Notes under the pieces: generated by a model
What the model was told of the DNA's origin: nothing
Databases searched by the model: none
What the model saw: only the letters and a program-made list of their open reading frames with translations
Position numbers and translations under genes: made by a program
Assembly: GCF_004168625.1 (NCBI RefSeq)
Contig: NZ_SDWW01000027.1
Coordinates: forward strand, 1 to 59,496
DNA from: Pengzhenrongella frigida
GTDB lineage: Bacteria; Actinomycetota; Actinomycetes; Actinomycetales; Cellulomonadaceae
DNA length: 59,496 nt
Direction: 5' to 3'
Shown here: one piece after another, positions 16,281 to 25,181 of the stretch
Numbering within the stretch: position 1 is the first letter of the stretch
Layout: each line of letters starts with the position of its first letter

Positions 16281-17429
16281 TCAGCGGACCGCGGTCCCCG
16301 CGCCGACCTCCCGGTAGATCCCCTCGTATCGGGCTGCCACATCGGCCCAGGTGTAGCCCCGGACGGCGGTCCGCCCGGCCGTCCCGAGGCGCGCGGCCAG
16401 CGCGGGCTCGTCCAGGAGCGTGGCGATCGCGTTCGCGATCTGCCCGCGGTCCTCGGGATCGACGAGCAGGCCTGTGACCCCGTCCGCGACGAACTCCGGC
16501 GGCCCGCCCCGTCGTGTCGCGACGACGGGGATCCCGGCGCGCCAGCCCTCCAGGATGGTGATGCCGAAGGCCTCGATCCGGCTCGGCACCACGAGCGCCG
16601 TCGCGCCGGCCATCACCGCGACGACCTCCGCCCGGCTCAGGCGACCCGGCAGCAGCACCTGACCGCTCAGTCCCAGCGCGTCGACCTGCGCGCGCAGCGC
16701 TCCCAGCTCCGGACCGTCACCCCCGATGACCAGCCGGACGTCGTCGCGGTCCAGCGTCGCGAACGCGTCGATCAGGAGATCGAAGCCCTTGTTGTGCACC
16801 AGACGGCCGACACCCAGCACGTACGAGACCGGCAGCCACGGCGGCGCCTGCCCGCCGGCCTCCTGTGTGTCGATGCCGTTCGGGACGACCTGCCCCCGGC
16901 CAGCAGGCAGCCCGTACCCGGCCACCAGATGCGCCGCCGTGAACGCGGAGCAGGCGGTGACCGCATCCGCGCTGCGCAGCGCCGCCCGCAGCGCACCCCG
17001 CAGCAGGGCCGACGACTCGAACGCCCCGTCGGCGTCCATGAAGGTCTCGCCATGGCTGCTGACCACCAGCGGCGTGCGCGCGCACCGCGAGAGCGCCCAG
17101 GCGTACACACCGTTCGGCCCGAAGCACTGCACGTGCAGCACGTCGGGTCGGTCGGCCCGCCAGGCCGCCACCCACCGGGCGACCGCCGCCGGCAACGCCG
17201 CGACGAAGTGCAGCATCGCCTTCCCGGAGCGGGCCGGCAACGGACAGGGCAGGTAGCGCACCGGGATGCCGTCGACGGCCCGCGGCACGTCGTCGTCCCC
17301 CTGCTCGACCGCCCACACCACGACGCGGTGGCCGCGGTCGCGCAGCTGGCGGGCGACGTTCAGCGTGTGCTCCTCGACCCCGCCGAAGCGGGGCAGGAAC
17401 GAGCTGGTGACGAGGACGACCGCCGGCAT
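16281..17429 (-). CDS. Glycosyltransferase family 4
   Basis: A 382-residue GT-B fold enzyme. The acceptor domain starts VVLVTSSFLPRFGGVEEHTLNVARQL, with the Gly-rich loop GGVE typical of GT4. The donor domain runs from VSYVLGVGRLVHNKGFDLLIDAF to the E-x7-E motif EAFGITILE, which contacts the NDP-sugar. ATG 17429 is preceded by GGAGG at five bases; an in-frame ATG at 17477 lacks a ribosome site. It ends 13 bp from the B1 gene stop and is divergent from the next GT4. Substrate unknown; likely part of the surface-glycan machinery, not of the lasso cluster, although its end abuts it. Confidence 0.9.
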   Translation of the reverse strand: MPAVVLVTSSFLPRFGGVEEHTLNVARQLRDRGHRVVVWAVEQGDDDVPRAVDGIPVRYLPCPLPARSGKAMLHFVAALPAAVARWVAAWRADRPDVLHVQCFGPNGVYAWALSRCARTPLVVSSHGETFMDADGAFESSALLRGALRAALRSADAVTACSAFTAAHLVAGYGLPAGRGQVVPNGIDTQEAGGQAPPWLPVSYVLGVGRLVHNKGFDLLIDAFATLDRDDVRLVIGGDGPELGALRAQVDALGLSGQVLLPGRLSRAEVVAVMAGATALVVPSRIEAFGITILEGWRAGIPVVATRRGGPPEFVADGVTGLLVDPEDRGQIANAIATLLDEPALAARLGTAGRTAVRGYTWADVAARYEGIYREVGAGTAVR

Positions 17430-17570
17430 GCCCACCTCCGCGCGATCGGGTCGCGCGGGGCCGAACTCCGCCGACATCTGGGCCCGATCATAGGCAGCCA
17501 GACGGCCCGCGTGAGGGAAGATGACCGAGCAGAACCCGGCCCGTGACAACCCGTGCGAAGTGGAGACCTC

Positions 17571-18626
17571 GTGACCAGACGGCTGACCATCGCGACGCTC
17601 GTCGTCGGCCAGCCGATGGGGCAGCAGGTGTACGAGGAGGAGGTCGCCGCTCGGGCGCCGGCTGCCCTGGGCCCCGGCATCACGGTGCACCGGACGGTGG
17701 CGCGGTCGCTGCGTTCCCCGCTCGCCGGCACGGTGCGCCTGCCCCACTGGGTCCTGCGCGAGGCGCCGTCGGGCGCGCGACGCGCGGTCGGCGCCGTGAT
17801 GTACCCGGGGGCCGACGTGGTGCACCGCATGGGGCTGTCGCTGCCGCCGGCGCGGGTGCCGGAGATCGTCACCGTGCATGACACCGTGGCGTGGCGGTTC
17901 CCCGACGAGTCGGCGCCGGAGCCGTTCGCGGCGCAGGAGACGCGCCGGGCCGCGGCCGTCGTCTCGGTCTCGCAGTTCGCCGCCGACGACGTCGCCGAGC
18001 GGCTGGGGCTCGACCACGTCCACGTCGTGCACAACGGTGTCGACGGCCGGTTCTTCGACGCTCCCCCGCTCTCCTCGGCGCAGCTCGAGGGGCTCGGCGT
18101 GACGGGGCCCTACGTCCTGCACGCCGGCGGGTCCTCGATCCGGAAGAACCTCGACGGGCTCGCCGCCGCGTGGCCGCTGGTCCGCAGCAGCTACCCGGGG
18201 ATCTCGCTGGTGCTCAGCGGTCCACCGTCCGAGCGACGCAACACCCTGTTCGGCGCCCTGGCCGGCACGGTCCTGGTCGGGCGCGTCCCGGCCGCGATGG
18301 TCCCGGGCCTGATCGCCGGCGCCCGCGCCGTGGTCGTGCCGTCCCTCTACGAGGGCTTCGGGCTACCCGCCCTCGAGGCCATGGCGTGCCGGGTACCCGT
18401 GGTGGCGGCCGACCGGTCCTCGTTGCCCGAGGTGTGCGGCGACGCCGGCATCCTCGTCGAGCCGGACGGCCCGGCGCTGGCCGACGGGCTCGTGCACGCG
18501 CTGCGGCGGGACGGCGACGTCGAGGAGCGGGTGGCCCGCGGACGGGCCCGCGCGGCCGGGTTCACCTGGGAGGCGAGCGCCGCCGGCCACGCCGCCATCT
18601 GGCGCGAGGTCCTGGACCGGATCTGA
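17571..18626 (+). CDS. Glycosyltransferase family 4
   Basis: A protein of 351 residues, from GTG 17571 with GGAG six bases upstream. The pattern IVTVHDTVAWRFPDE and AAAVVSVSQFAADDVAERLG, followed by VVHNGVDGRFF and VLHAGGSSIRKNLDGL, is that of the GT4 group related to mannosyltransferases. The donor site E-x7-E is EGFGLPALE. C-terminal residues DAGILVEPDG are also usual for the family. It is 76 bp upstream of the Wzt-like gene on the same strand, so it probably contributes to the polymer exported by that ABC system. Substrate is not predictable from sequence. Confidence 0.9.
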   Translation: MTRRLTIATLVVGQPMGQQVYEEEVAARAPAALGPGITVHRTVARSLRSPLAGTVRLPHWVLREAPSGARRAVGAVMYPGADVVHRMGLSLPPARVPEIVTVHDTVAWRFPDESAPEPFAAQETRRAAAVVSVSQFAADDVAERLGLDHVHVVHNGVDGRFFDAPPLSSAQLEGLGVTGPYVLHAGGSSIRKNLDGLAAAWPLVRSSYPGISLVLSGPPSERRNTLFGALAGTVLVGRVPAAMVPGLIAGARAVVVPSLYEGFGLPALEAMACRVPVVAADRSSLPEVCGDAGILVEPDGPALADGLVHALRRDGDVEERVARGRARAAGFTWEASAAGHAAIWREVLDRI

Positions 18627-18702
18627 CGGGCCTCGCCCGGAGCCGGACGATTCACCCGCAAGAGGGCATCTGCCCACCGGGACCTGCGGCTACGGTTCAG
18701 CG

Positions 18703-19920
18703 GTGAGCGCATCCGCCGCATCTGCGATCGTGGCCTCGGGCCTGGGCAAGAGCTATCGGATCGCCCTGTCCGGCGACCGGCCCACCACCGCCGTCGAAGC
18801 GATGGTGAAGCGGATGCGCAATCCCGTCCGGCGCAACGCGTACGAGTCCTTCGACGCGCTCGAGGATCTCACCTTCGAGATCCCCTGGGGGGAGGCCGTC
18901 GGGATCATCGGCCGCAACGGCGCCGGGAAGTCGACGCTCCTGAAGGTGCTCACCCGGATCACCGCACCGACCCGTGGGCGGGTCGAGCTCGCCGGACGGA
19001 TCGGCAGCCTTCTCGAGGTCGGGACGGGGTTCCACCCGGAGCTGACCGGGCGGGAGAACATCTTCCTCAACGGCGCACTCCTGGGGATGGGCCGCAAGGA
19101 GATCCAGCGCCGCTTCGGGGAGATCGTGGACTTCTCGGGCGTCGGCAAGTTCCTCGACACCCCCGTCAAGCGGTACTCGTCCGGCATGTACGTCCGGCTG
19201 GCGTTCGCGGTCGCCGCCCACCTGGACACGGAGATCCTCGCCATCGACGAGGTGCTCGCGGTGGGCGACGCCGAGTTCCAGGCCAAGTCGCTGGCGAAGC
19301 TGCGCGACGTGGCCACCGACGGACGCACCGTCCTGTTCGTGAGCCACCAGGTCCAGACCGTCACCGCCCTGTGCACGTCTGCCATCTACCTGGACCGCGG
19401 GCGGCTCGCGTACCACGGCGACGTGCCCAAGGCGCTGGAGCTGTACCGGTCCAGCTTCGAGAAGTTCGCACTCGAGCAGCAGGACCCCGATCGGCGGCCC
19501 GGTTCCGGCGAGCTCCGTGCCCTCGCGGTCGAGATGGGCGAGGACCAGTTCGAGCCCCACGCCGAGAAGAGCGTCGTCATCCACCTCGGTAAGGCCCCCG
19601 ACCTCGTCGGTCAGTACTTCGTCTCGTGCCACATCAACGATCTCAACGGCAGCGTCATCGCTCAGTGCGACTCCCGGCTCGTCGGCGGCTGGTTCGACGC
19701 CTCGCGCGAGCACACGGTCCGGCTGACGATGCGCACCCCGTGGCTCAAGCCGGGTCGGTACACCGTGGACGTCTTCGTCTGCAAGACCGGTGTCCTGGAC
19801 GCCTGGGAGGGGGCGGCAGCCTTCGAGGTGCTCCCGCACAACCCCTACCCGGAGCTCGCGGGCGACGAGGCGACCGGCAACGGGCTCGTTCTCGCCGACT
19901 TCGGCTACGAGAGCGAGTGA
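18703..19920 (+). CDS. wzt: ABC polysaccharide exporter ATPase with C-terminal carbohydrate-binding domain (Wzt)
   Basis: A protein of 405 residues starting at GTG 18703. The nucleotide-binding domain has the P-loop GRNGAGKST at 70-78, the VGTGFHPELTGRENIFLNG segment diagnostic of polysaccharide/teichoic acid ABC exporters, signature KRYSSGMYVRLAFA, Walker B ILAIDEVLAVGD and switch His in LFVSHQ. Residues from about 265 on form a Wzt_C-type beta-sandwich, which in O-antigen systems recognises the terminal modification of the finished polymer before export. The gene precedes its permease by 4 bp. Presence of the Wzt_C domain suggests the exported glycan carries a non-reducing-end cap; a methyltransferase or similar capping enzyme would be the natural partner. 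Confidence 0.93.
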   Translation: MSASAASAIVASGLGKSYRIALSGDRPTTAVEAMVKRMRNPVRRNAYESFDALEDLTFEIPWGEAVGIIGRNGAGKSTLLKVLTRITAPTRGRVELAGRIGSLLEVGTGFHPELTGRENIFLNGALLGMGRKEIQRRFGEIVDFSGVGKFLDTPVKRYSSGMYVRLAFAVAAHLDTEILAIDEVLAVGDAEFQAKSLAKLRDVATDGRTVLFVSHQVQTVTALCTSAIYLDRGRLAYHGDVPKALELYRSSFEKFALEQQDPDRRPGSGELRALAVEMGEDQFEPHAEKSVVIHLGKAPDLVGQYFVSCHINDLNGSVIAQCDSRLVGGWFDASREHTVRLTMRTPWLKPGRYTVDVFVCKTGVLDAWEGAAAFEVLPHNPYPELAGDEATGNGLVLADFGYESE

Positions 19921-19924
19921 CGCC

Positions 19925-20743
19925 ATGACCCGCATCGTCATCACACCGCCCGCCCGCTTCTCGCTGCCGGCGCCGCGCGAGCTGTGGGAGGCCCGCGAGG
20001 TCCTCTACCGCTTCGGGCTGCGAGACGTGGTGCTCCGCTACCGGCAGACGGCGGTCGGCGTGGCCTGGGTGCTGCTGCAACCCCTCGCCGCCGCAGGGAT
20101 CTTCTCGATCGTCTTCGGTCAGGTCGCCAACCTGCCGAGCGCCGGGATCCCCTACTTCATCTTCAGCTACGTCGGCATGCTCGCGTGGAACCTGTTCAAC
20201 GGGATCGTCGGGCGGTCGGCGCCGTCACTGGTCGGCAACCAGGCGCTGATCTCGAAGGTCTTCTTCCCCCGCATGCTCGTTCCGCTGTCGAGCAGCATGG
20301 CCGTGCTCATCGACTTCGTCGTGGCGCTCGGCCTGGGCATCGGGCTCCTGGTCGTCTACGCGATCAACCCCGGGTGGCCGATCCTGCTCCTGCCCGTGTG
20401 GGTGCTCCTGATGGTGCTCCTGGGTGCGGGGATCGGGCTCGCCGCCTCCGCGGTGATGGTGAAGTATCGCGACGTCGCCTACGTGCTGCCGTGGGCCCTG
20501 CAGATCCTGTTCTTCGCCTCGCCGGTGGCCTACTCGCTGGACGCCGTCCCGGAGCGCCTCCACGCGCTGTACAACCTCAACCCGCTGACCTGGTACCTCG
20601 AGGAGTTCCGGTTCTCGCTGCTCGGGCTGCCCGCCCCCGCGCCCTGGCAGATCGCCGGGTCCGTCGTCGTCGCCCTCCTCGTGTTCCTCGGCGGCACCCT
20701 GGTCTTCCAGCACCTCGAGCGCGAGTTCGCAGACGTGATCTGA
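19925..20743 (+). CDS. wzm: ABC polysaccharide exporter permease (Wzm/TagG-like)
   Basis: A membrane protein of 272 residues with six predicted helices, of the ABC-2 family. The N-terminal LYRFGLRDVVLRYRQTAVGVAWVLLQPLA is typical of Wzm/TagG permeases, including the amphipathic R-Y-x-Q-x2-x-G-x-x-W motif. The C-terminal part has NPLTWYLEEFRFSLLG, usual for the family. It forms the exporter with the Wzt-like ATPase encoded 4 bp upstream. Its stop overlaps the next start as TGATG, so translation of the following glycosyltransferase is coupled to it. Confidence 0.93.
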   Translation: MTRIVITPPARFSLPAPRELWEAREVLYRFGLRDVVLRYRQTAVGVAWVLLQPLAAAGIFSIVFGQVANLPSAGIPYFIFSYVGMLAWNLFNGIVGRSAPSLVGNQALISKVFFPRMLVPLSSSMAVLIDFVVALGLGIGLLVVYAINPGWPILLLPVWVLLMVLLGAGIGLAASAVMVKYRDVAYVLPWALQILFFASPVAYSLDAVPERLHALYNLNPLTWYLEEFRFSLLGLPAPAPWQIAGSVVVALLVFLGGTLVFQHLEREFADVI

Positions 20744-21582
20744 TGCGGGTCAACGCGTACGTGCTGGCCGCCGACCCGAGCTTCCTGGCCGAGAGCATCA
20801 GGGCCTACTACGACCGTGTCGCACGGATCGTCGTCTCCTTCGACCGGGACTCGACGTCCTGGCGGGGAACCGCGCTGCCGGTCGAGGAGTGCCTCGGCAT
20901 CATCCGGTCGCTCGACGTCGACGGCAAGTGCGTCTTCTCCGCCGGCCACTACGCACGCGGTGGTGAACCGCTGGTGGATGAGACCTACCAGCGGCAGACG
21001 GCGCTCGACGAGGCGGCGCAGGACGCCGACTGGGTGCTCCAGCTGGACACCGACGAGGTGATGCTGGACCCCGGGGCCTTCTTCCGGTCGCTCCAGCACG
21101 GCGAGGACGCGGGCGCCGCGGCGCTCGACTACCCCGCGCGGTGGCTGTACGCACGCGTGGGCCCCGGCAGGTACCTGGAGGCGAGCACCCGCTTCGGGCG
21201 CCCGTCGGCGACCTATCCCGGCCCGCTCGCGGTCAGGTCCGGCACGACCCTCCGGTTCTGCCGCCAGGCCGACGCCACCCTGTACCGCGTGGACCTGCGG
21301 CCCTGGAACACGGACCCGTTCCACCCCCGCGCGGCGGTCGTCCACGAAGTGGTCGAGCCCGCCGAGGCCGTGCTGCACTTCAGCTGGGTACGCCCGGACG
21401 AGACGATGCGCAGGAAGTTCGCGTGGTCCGGGCACGCCGAGGACTACACCCGGCCCGTGGTCTACCGCCGCTGGGTCAGGCGCGCCCGCTACCCGCGGAC
21501 GACCGCGCTGACCTCGCCGTTCCGCCGGTTCGACCCGTTCCGCCTGGTGACCGTCGCCGAGCCGCCTGGAGGCCAGCCGTGA
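20743..21582 (+). CDS. Glycosyltransferase (GT2-like, DxD-containing)
   Basis: A protein of 279 residues. It begins MRVNAYVLAADPSFLAESI and has ADWVLQLDTDEVMLD, a D-x-D-E motif expected to bind the divalent metal and nucleotide sugar. LHFSWVRPDETMRRKFAWSGHAEDY resembles the C-terminal region of small glycosyltransferases acting in capsule or wall glycan loci. The central region lacks the usual GT2 opening (VSVVIPTYN), so family assignment is weaker than for its neighbour. Start ATG 20743 overlaps the permease stop by one base and its stop overlaps the next gene by four bases, placing it in a tightly coupled exporter operon. Confidence 0.75.
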   Translation: MRVNAYVLAADPSFLAESIRAYYDRVARIVVSFDRDSTSWRGTALPVEECLGIIRSLDVDGKCVFSAGHYARGGEPLVDETYQRQTALDEAAQDADWVLQLDTDEVMLDPGAFFRSLQHGEDAGAAALDYPARWLYARVGPGRYLEASTRFGRPSATYPGPLAVRSGTTLRFCRQADATLYRVDLRPWNTDPFHPRAAVVHEVVEPAEAVLHFSWVRPDETMRRKFAWSGHAEDYTRPVVYRRWVRRARYPRTTALTSPFRRFDPFRLVTVAEPPGGQP

Positions 21583-22628
21583 CCCCGGGCGGCCAGCCCC
21601 CGTCGGTGACCGTCGTCATCAGCACGCACGCCCGGCCGCAGCACCTCGGGCCCTGCCTCGACCACGTGTCCCGCCTGCACACCCCACCGGCCCAGGTGAT
21701 CGTCGTCGACTCCTCCCCCGACGACCGCACCGCAGGACTGGTGGACGATCACTTCCCCACCGTGACCTACCTCCGCAGCGACGTCGGCCCGGGGACCGGG
21801 GCCCGGCAGATCGGCTTCGCCGCGGCGGTCGGGGACGTCGTGGCCTTCCTGGACGACGACGCCCTGGTCGACCCGGCCTGGCTCGACGAGCTCGTCGCCC
21901 CGTACGACGACCCGGCCGTCGTGGGGGTCGGGGGGCGGGTCGACCACGACCTTGCCGGGGAACGGTCGGCGGGGCTGGGCCAGATCGGCCGCCTCCTGCC
22001 GAACGGCCACCTGACCGGGAACTTCGGGGCGGACCCCGGACGGGCCGTCGTGGTCGACCACCTGTCGAGCGCCAGCATGTCGTTCCGTCGCAGCGACCTG
22101 CGCTCGATCGGCGGCCTCCTCGGGAACGCCCCCTGGAGCGGCTCGTGCGAGGGTGCGGACCTCTCGTTGCGGCTGCGTGCCGCCGGTGGCCGGCTCGTGT
22201 TCACCCCCCACGCCGTCGTGGCACAGCCGGCACCGCCGTCCCGAGCGGGGAACGAGCGGTTCGACCACCGCCGCTGCTACCGGGCGCGCCGCGACCACGT
22301 CGTGGCGCTGGTCCGCGCCTTCGGCCCGCGGGCACCCGTGGTCCGCCGCATCGTCGTCACGACGGTGCGGGACGACCTCGACCTCGTCCTCGCCGTCGTC
22401 CGCACCCTCGTCGGTCGGCCGTCCAGCCCCGGCGTCTCACCCACGGTCCACCAGCGCCTGCGTGCCCCGGCGACCCTCGTGCGCATCGGACCCGAGACCG
22501 CGGGACTGGTCGCGGGACTGATCTCGGGTCTGGTCGCTGCCGTTCGCCGATCACCGTCCGAGGTCAGGACGCCGACGGCACCTCCGCCACGACCTCGGGT
22601 CGACGCAGCGGCCCCTCGGCGAGGGTGA
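21579..22628 (+). CDS. Glycosyltransferase family 2
   Basis: A 349-residue GT-A enzyme. VTVVISTHARPQHLGPCLDH is the nucleotide-binding start, VAFLDDDALVDPAWLDELV the metal-binding D-D-D motif, and GSCEGADLSLRLRAAGGRLVF the C-terminal ED-type catalytic region. A Pro/Arg-rich tail follows. GTG 21579 overlaps the previous stop as GTGA with GGAGG seven bases upstream. The end overlaps the convergent GT2 gene by 65 bp. The two convergent proteins are related in layout (both have LDDDA and an xDxxLRLRxAG segment), suggesting duplication followed by inversion. Confidence 0.9.
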   Translation: MTPGGQPPSVTVVISTHARPQHLGPCLDHVSRLHTPPAQVIVVDSSPDDRTAGLVDDHFPTVTYLRSDVGPGTGARQIGFAAAVGDVVAFLDDDALVDPAWLDELVAPYDDPAVVGVGGRVDHDLAGERSAGLGQIGRLLPNGHLTGNFGADPGRAVVVDHLSSASMSFRRSDLRSIGGLLGNAPWSGSCEGADLSLRLRAAGGRLVFTPHAVVAQPAPPSRAGNERFDHRRCYRARRDHVVALVRAFGPRAPVVRRIVVTTVRDDLDLVLAVVRTLVGRPSSPGVSPTVHQRLRAPATLVRIGPETAGLVAGLISGLVAAVRRSPSEVRTPTAPPPRPRVDAAAPRRG

Positions 22629-23568
22629 TCCGCGTCGTCGCCCCCAGGCCTCCGGCCACTCCCCCGAGGGTGACGAAGAACCGGGCCACGCCGTTGCCGA
22701 CTCCCCGGACGATCGACCCGTCCTCCTGCCGGTGCCGCCTGCCGAGCGCCCGCGCGGCATAGCCCAGCTCGCCGCCGGCGGCCCGCCCGGCGACGACCAG
22801 GTACCGGCGAAATCTCACGTCGCGAACCCCCACCGTGCGGGCGAGCAGCACGACGTGGTTCCGCTGCGCGTAGTAGGAGTACCTCAGGTCGAACCGCCGA
22901 CCCTTGGCGTAGGGCCCCGCGACGTGCACCACGACGGCGTCCGGCGTGAACACGATCCGGTAGCCGGCCAGGCGCAGCCGCAGGGCGATGTCCGTCTCCT
23001 CGCGCAGGCAGGTCCCCGGGTAGTGGTCGTGGATCCCGCCCACCTCGAGGACCGCCCCGCGCCGCACCGACATGTTCGCGCCGAGCATGTGATCGACGTC
23101 GACGTCGGCCCCGGGGTCCGCCGCGAAGAAGCCCGTGAGCGTCCCGTCGGCGCGCAGCAGCCCGATCGTGTCCGCACCGTCGACCTCCTCGCCGGGCTGG
23201 CCGTTCAGGGCGCGCCCGCCGACGGCCCCCACGCGGGGGTCCGCGTAGCGGCGGGTCAGCTCGGCGAGCCAGGTCGGTGCCGCGTACGCGTCGTCGTCGA
23301 GGAACGCCACGACGTCGCTCGTGACCTCGGCGACCCCGATCGCCCGGGAGGTGGCGGTGGACCCGGCGCCCAGGTCGTTCCGCAGGTACCGCACGCCGTC
23401 GAACTCCTCGACCACGGCGCGGGTGTCCGCGCCGGGCGAGGCGTCCACGACGAGGATCGCCTCGGGGACCTGCGTCTGTCGCAGCAGGTGCTCGAGGCAG
23501 GTGCGCACATGGTCCGGACGGTTGTAGGTCGCGATGACTACCGATGCCGAGGTGAGGGTCCGCTGCAT
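22564..23568 (-). CDS. Glycosyltransferase family 2
   Basis: A 334-residue protein with ASVVIATYNRPDHVRTCLEH at the start, VVAFLDDDAYAAPTWLAEL as the metal site, and TCLREETDIALRLRLAGYRIVF as the acceptor-side motif. HMLGANMSVRRGAVLEVGG is the usual mid-domain segment. The C-terminal third is basic with two possible amphipathic helices. ATG 23568 is preceded by GAGGG, rather close to the start. Its 3' end overlaps the convergent GT2 gene by 65 bp. The closest relatives in plan are the rhamnosyl-type GT2 enzymes, but no substrate can be read from sequence. Confidence 0.9.
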   Translation of the reverse strand: MQRTLTSASVVIATYNRPDHVRTCLEHLLRQTQVPEAILVVDASPGADTRAVVEEFDGVRYLRNDLGAGSTATSRAIGVAEVTSDVVAFLDDDAYAAPTWLAELTRRYADPRVGAVGGRALNGQPGEEVDGADTIGLLRADGTLTGFFAADPGADVDVDHMLGANMSVRRGAVLEVGGIHDHYPGTCLREETDIALRLRLAGYRIVFTPDAVVVHVAGPYAKGRRFDLRYSYYAQRNHVVLLARTVGVRDVRFRRYLVVAGRAAGGELGYAARALGRRHRQEDGSIVRGVGNGVARFFVTLGGVAGGLGATTRITLAEGPLRRPEVVAEVPSAS

Positions 23569-23618
23569 GCCCTCATTGTCCGGATCGCGGACGGCGATAC
23601 GGGCAAGTCGGGGGTTTT

Positions 23619-25124
23619 TCACCCCGGCACTTGCGAGGTGGAGAGCAGCAGGAGCCAGTCCTCGTCGCCGTCGTCGTTGGTCCCGGGCGGTCGGAGCGAC
23701 GACGCCACCGCCACCGGGTGGGCCGTACCGCTCGCCGGATCGATCCAGGTCGCCGAGACCGCCGGGTCCAGCCGGCCGAGGTCGAGGGTGATCGTGCGCG
23801 CGGTGGGCACGTAGACGACGGCGAGCGTCCCGTCCGGGGTGCGGGCGGCGGTGACGTAGTCGCTGTCCAGGACATCCATCGGGGTGTCGTCCCGGACCTG
23901 CTCGCCCCGGCCCGCGGTCACCAGGGCACTGTCCTCGTCCGGGACCAGGTCCCACCAGCGCAGGCCCGCGAACAGGTCCCGAAGGTCCGAGATCTGCCGG
24001 ACGGCGTCGGTGTCCAGCCGGCCCGCCCAGCCGTCCTGGAACTCCCAGTCGTCGCTCCCGTAGAACTCACCGGCCGCCCCCGAGGTGAGTGCCCACAGCA
24101 CCTGGCGCCGGAGCGTCTCGTTGGTCGTGGGCGGCGAGTCCGCCTGGTTGTTCTCGCGCTCAAAGTTCCCCTCCCCGAAGACGGCCGGGACCGCCGGGGA
24201 CCAGCCGTACGCGTCCAGCACGGCGCGGTAGGTCGGGTAGTAGCTGTAGGCGAAGTTCCAGTCGACACGACGCGCCCAGTAGGGGTTGTCGGTGGAGACC
24301 GACTTCTCGTACCCGAGCTGGATCGAGAAGGGAGCCGTGCTCCCGGCCGCGCGGATCCCCCGGAGCATCGCGTCGAAGCAGTGGTCGACGTCGCTGCCGT
24401 CGGCGGGTTCGTTCGTGATCGGGAAGTAGTCCCCGCCCGTCATCCACACGAGGTTGGCCAGGTCGGCGAACCGCTCGCCGACCTTCTGGCCGTACTCGGC
24501 GCACTGACCGATCGACTCGGGGACGACGGCGTGGTCGACGGTCCAGCCGTCGATCGGGTAGAGGAACACGGTCATCCCCCGGTCGGCGGCCATCTGGAGG
24601 TAGTCGTGCGCGCGATCGAAGTACGCCTCGTTCCACGTCACGAGGTCGCCGTCGACGAACGGCGCGATGCCGTCGAAGGTCGATCCGTCGTCTGCCGGAC
24701 CACCGTTCGCGACCGCCCCGATCAGCGACACGATCAGGGAGTTGACGCCGTGGTCGGCGCGGTTCGCCAGGTAGGTCTCGACCTCGCCCGGCGCCAGATC
24801 CGTCATCAGGGACCACGGCGAGTCGCCCCGGACGGCGACGGGCTGGCCGTACTGGTCGACGAAGTACCGACCGTTCTCGCTCACGGCCGTGACGAACGGC
24901 GGCCCGACGGCGGCCGCCGGGGACCCGGCCGCCGCGGCCGGCGGCTGCAGGTCGGGTGCCGGGTCCGCACCGGGCGGGATCGACAGGTCCTGCTCGGGGG
25001 GGCTGAGCCTCGAGGCGACGAGGCCTCCGCCCAGGACCACCACGATCCCCACCGCCAGCGCGATCGCGAGGCTGCGGTTGCGCCGCTGGGGTTTCTGCCC
25101 GTCGAGAGCGTCCACATCCGCCAC
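23619..25124 (-). CDS. Membrane-anchored DUF4038 (apiosidase-like) glycoside hydrolase-like protein
   Basis: A 501-residue protein. A basic N-terminus and one helix (about residues 19-38) make it a signal-anchored surface protein, followed by an Ala/Pro-rich linker. The body matches the DUF4038 TIM-barrel: VRGDSPWSLMTDLAPGEVE, DLANLVWMTGGDYFP, PAVFGEGNFE (candidate catalytic Glu) and RQVLWALTSGAAGEFYGSDD. The C-terminal beta domain (LAVVYVPTARTITLDL) matches the small domain usually fused to DUF4038. Family members hydrolyse side-chain sugars of complex polysaccharides (GH140 apiosidase is the characterised case). Start is GTG 25124; a second in-frame GTG lies three codons later. It stands alone among glycosyltransferases, so it may trim or remodel the local polymer. 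Confidence 0.82.
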   Translation of the reverse strand: MADVDALDGQKPQRRNRSLAIALAVGIVVVLGGGLVASRLSPPEQDLSIPPGADPAPDLQPPAAAAGSPAAAVGPPFVTAVSENGRYFVDQYGQPVAVRGDSPWSLMTDLAPGEVETYLANRADHGVNSLIVSLIGAVANGGPADDGSTFDGIAPFVDGDLVTWNEAYFDRAHDYLQMAADRGMTVFLYPIDGWTVDHAVVPESIGQCAEYGQKVGERFADLANLVWMTGGDYFPITNEPADGSDVDHCFDAMLRGIRAAGSTAPFSIQLGYEKSVSTDNPYWARRVDWNFAYSYYPTYRAVLDAYGWSPAVPAVFGEGNFERENNQADSPPTTNETLRRQVLWALTSGAAGEFYGSDDWEFQDGWAGRLDTDAVRQISDLRDLFAGLRWWDLVPDEDSALVTAGRGEQVRDDTPMDVLDSDYVTAARTPDGTLAVVYVPTARTITLDLGRLDPAVSATWIDPASGTAHPVAVASSLRPPGTNDDGDEDWLLLLSTSQVPG

Positions 25125-25181
25125 CTTTGCCGAGGCTGCTCACTAGGATCGGCGTCAACTGCACGCCGAAGGGGGCCCATC

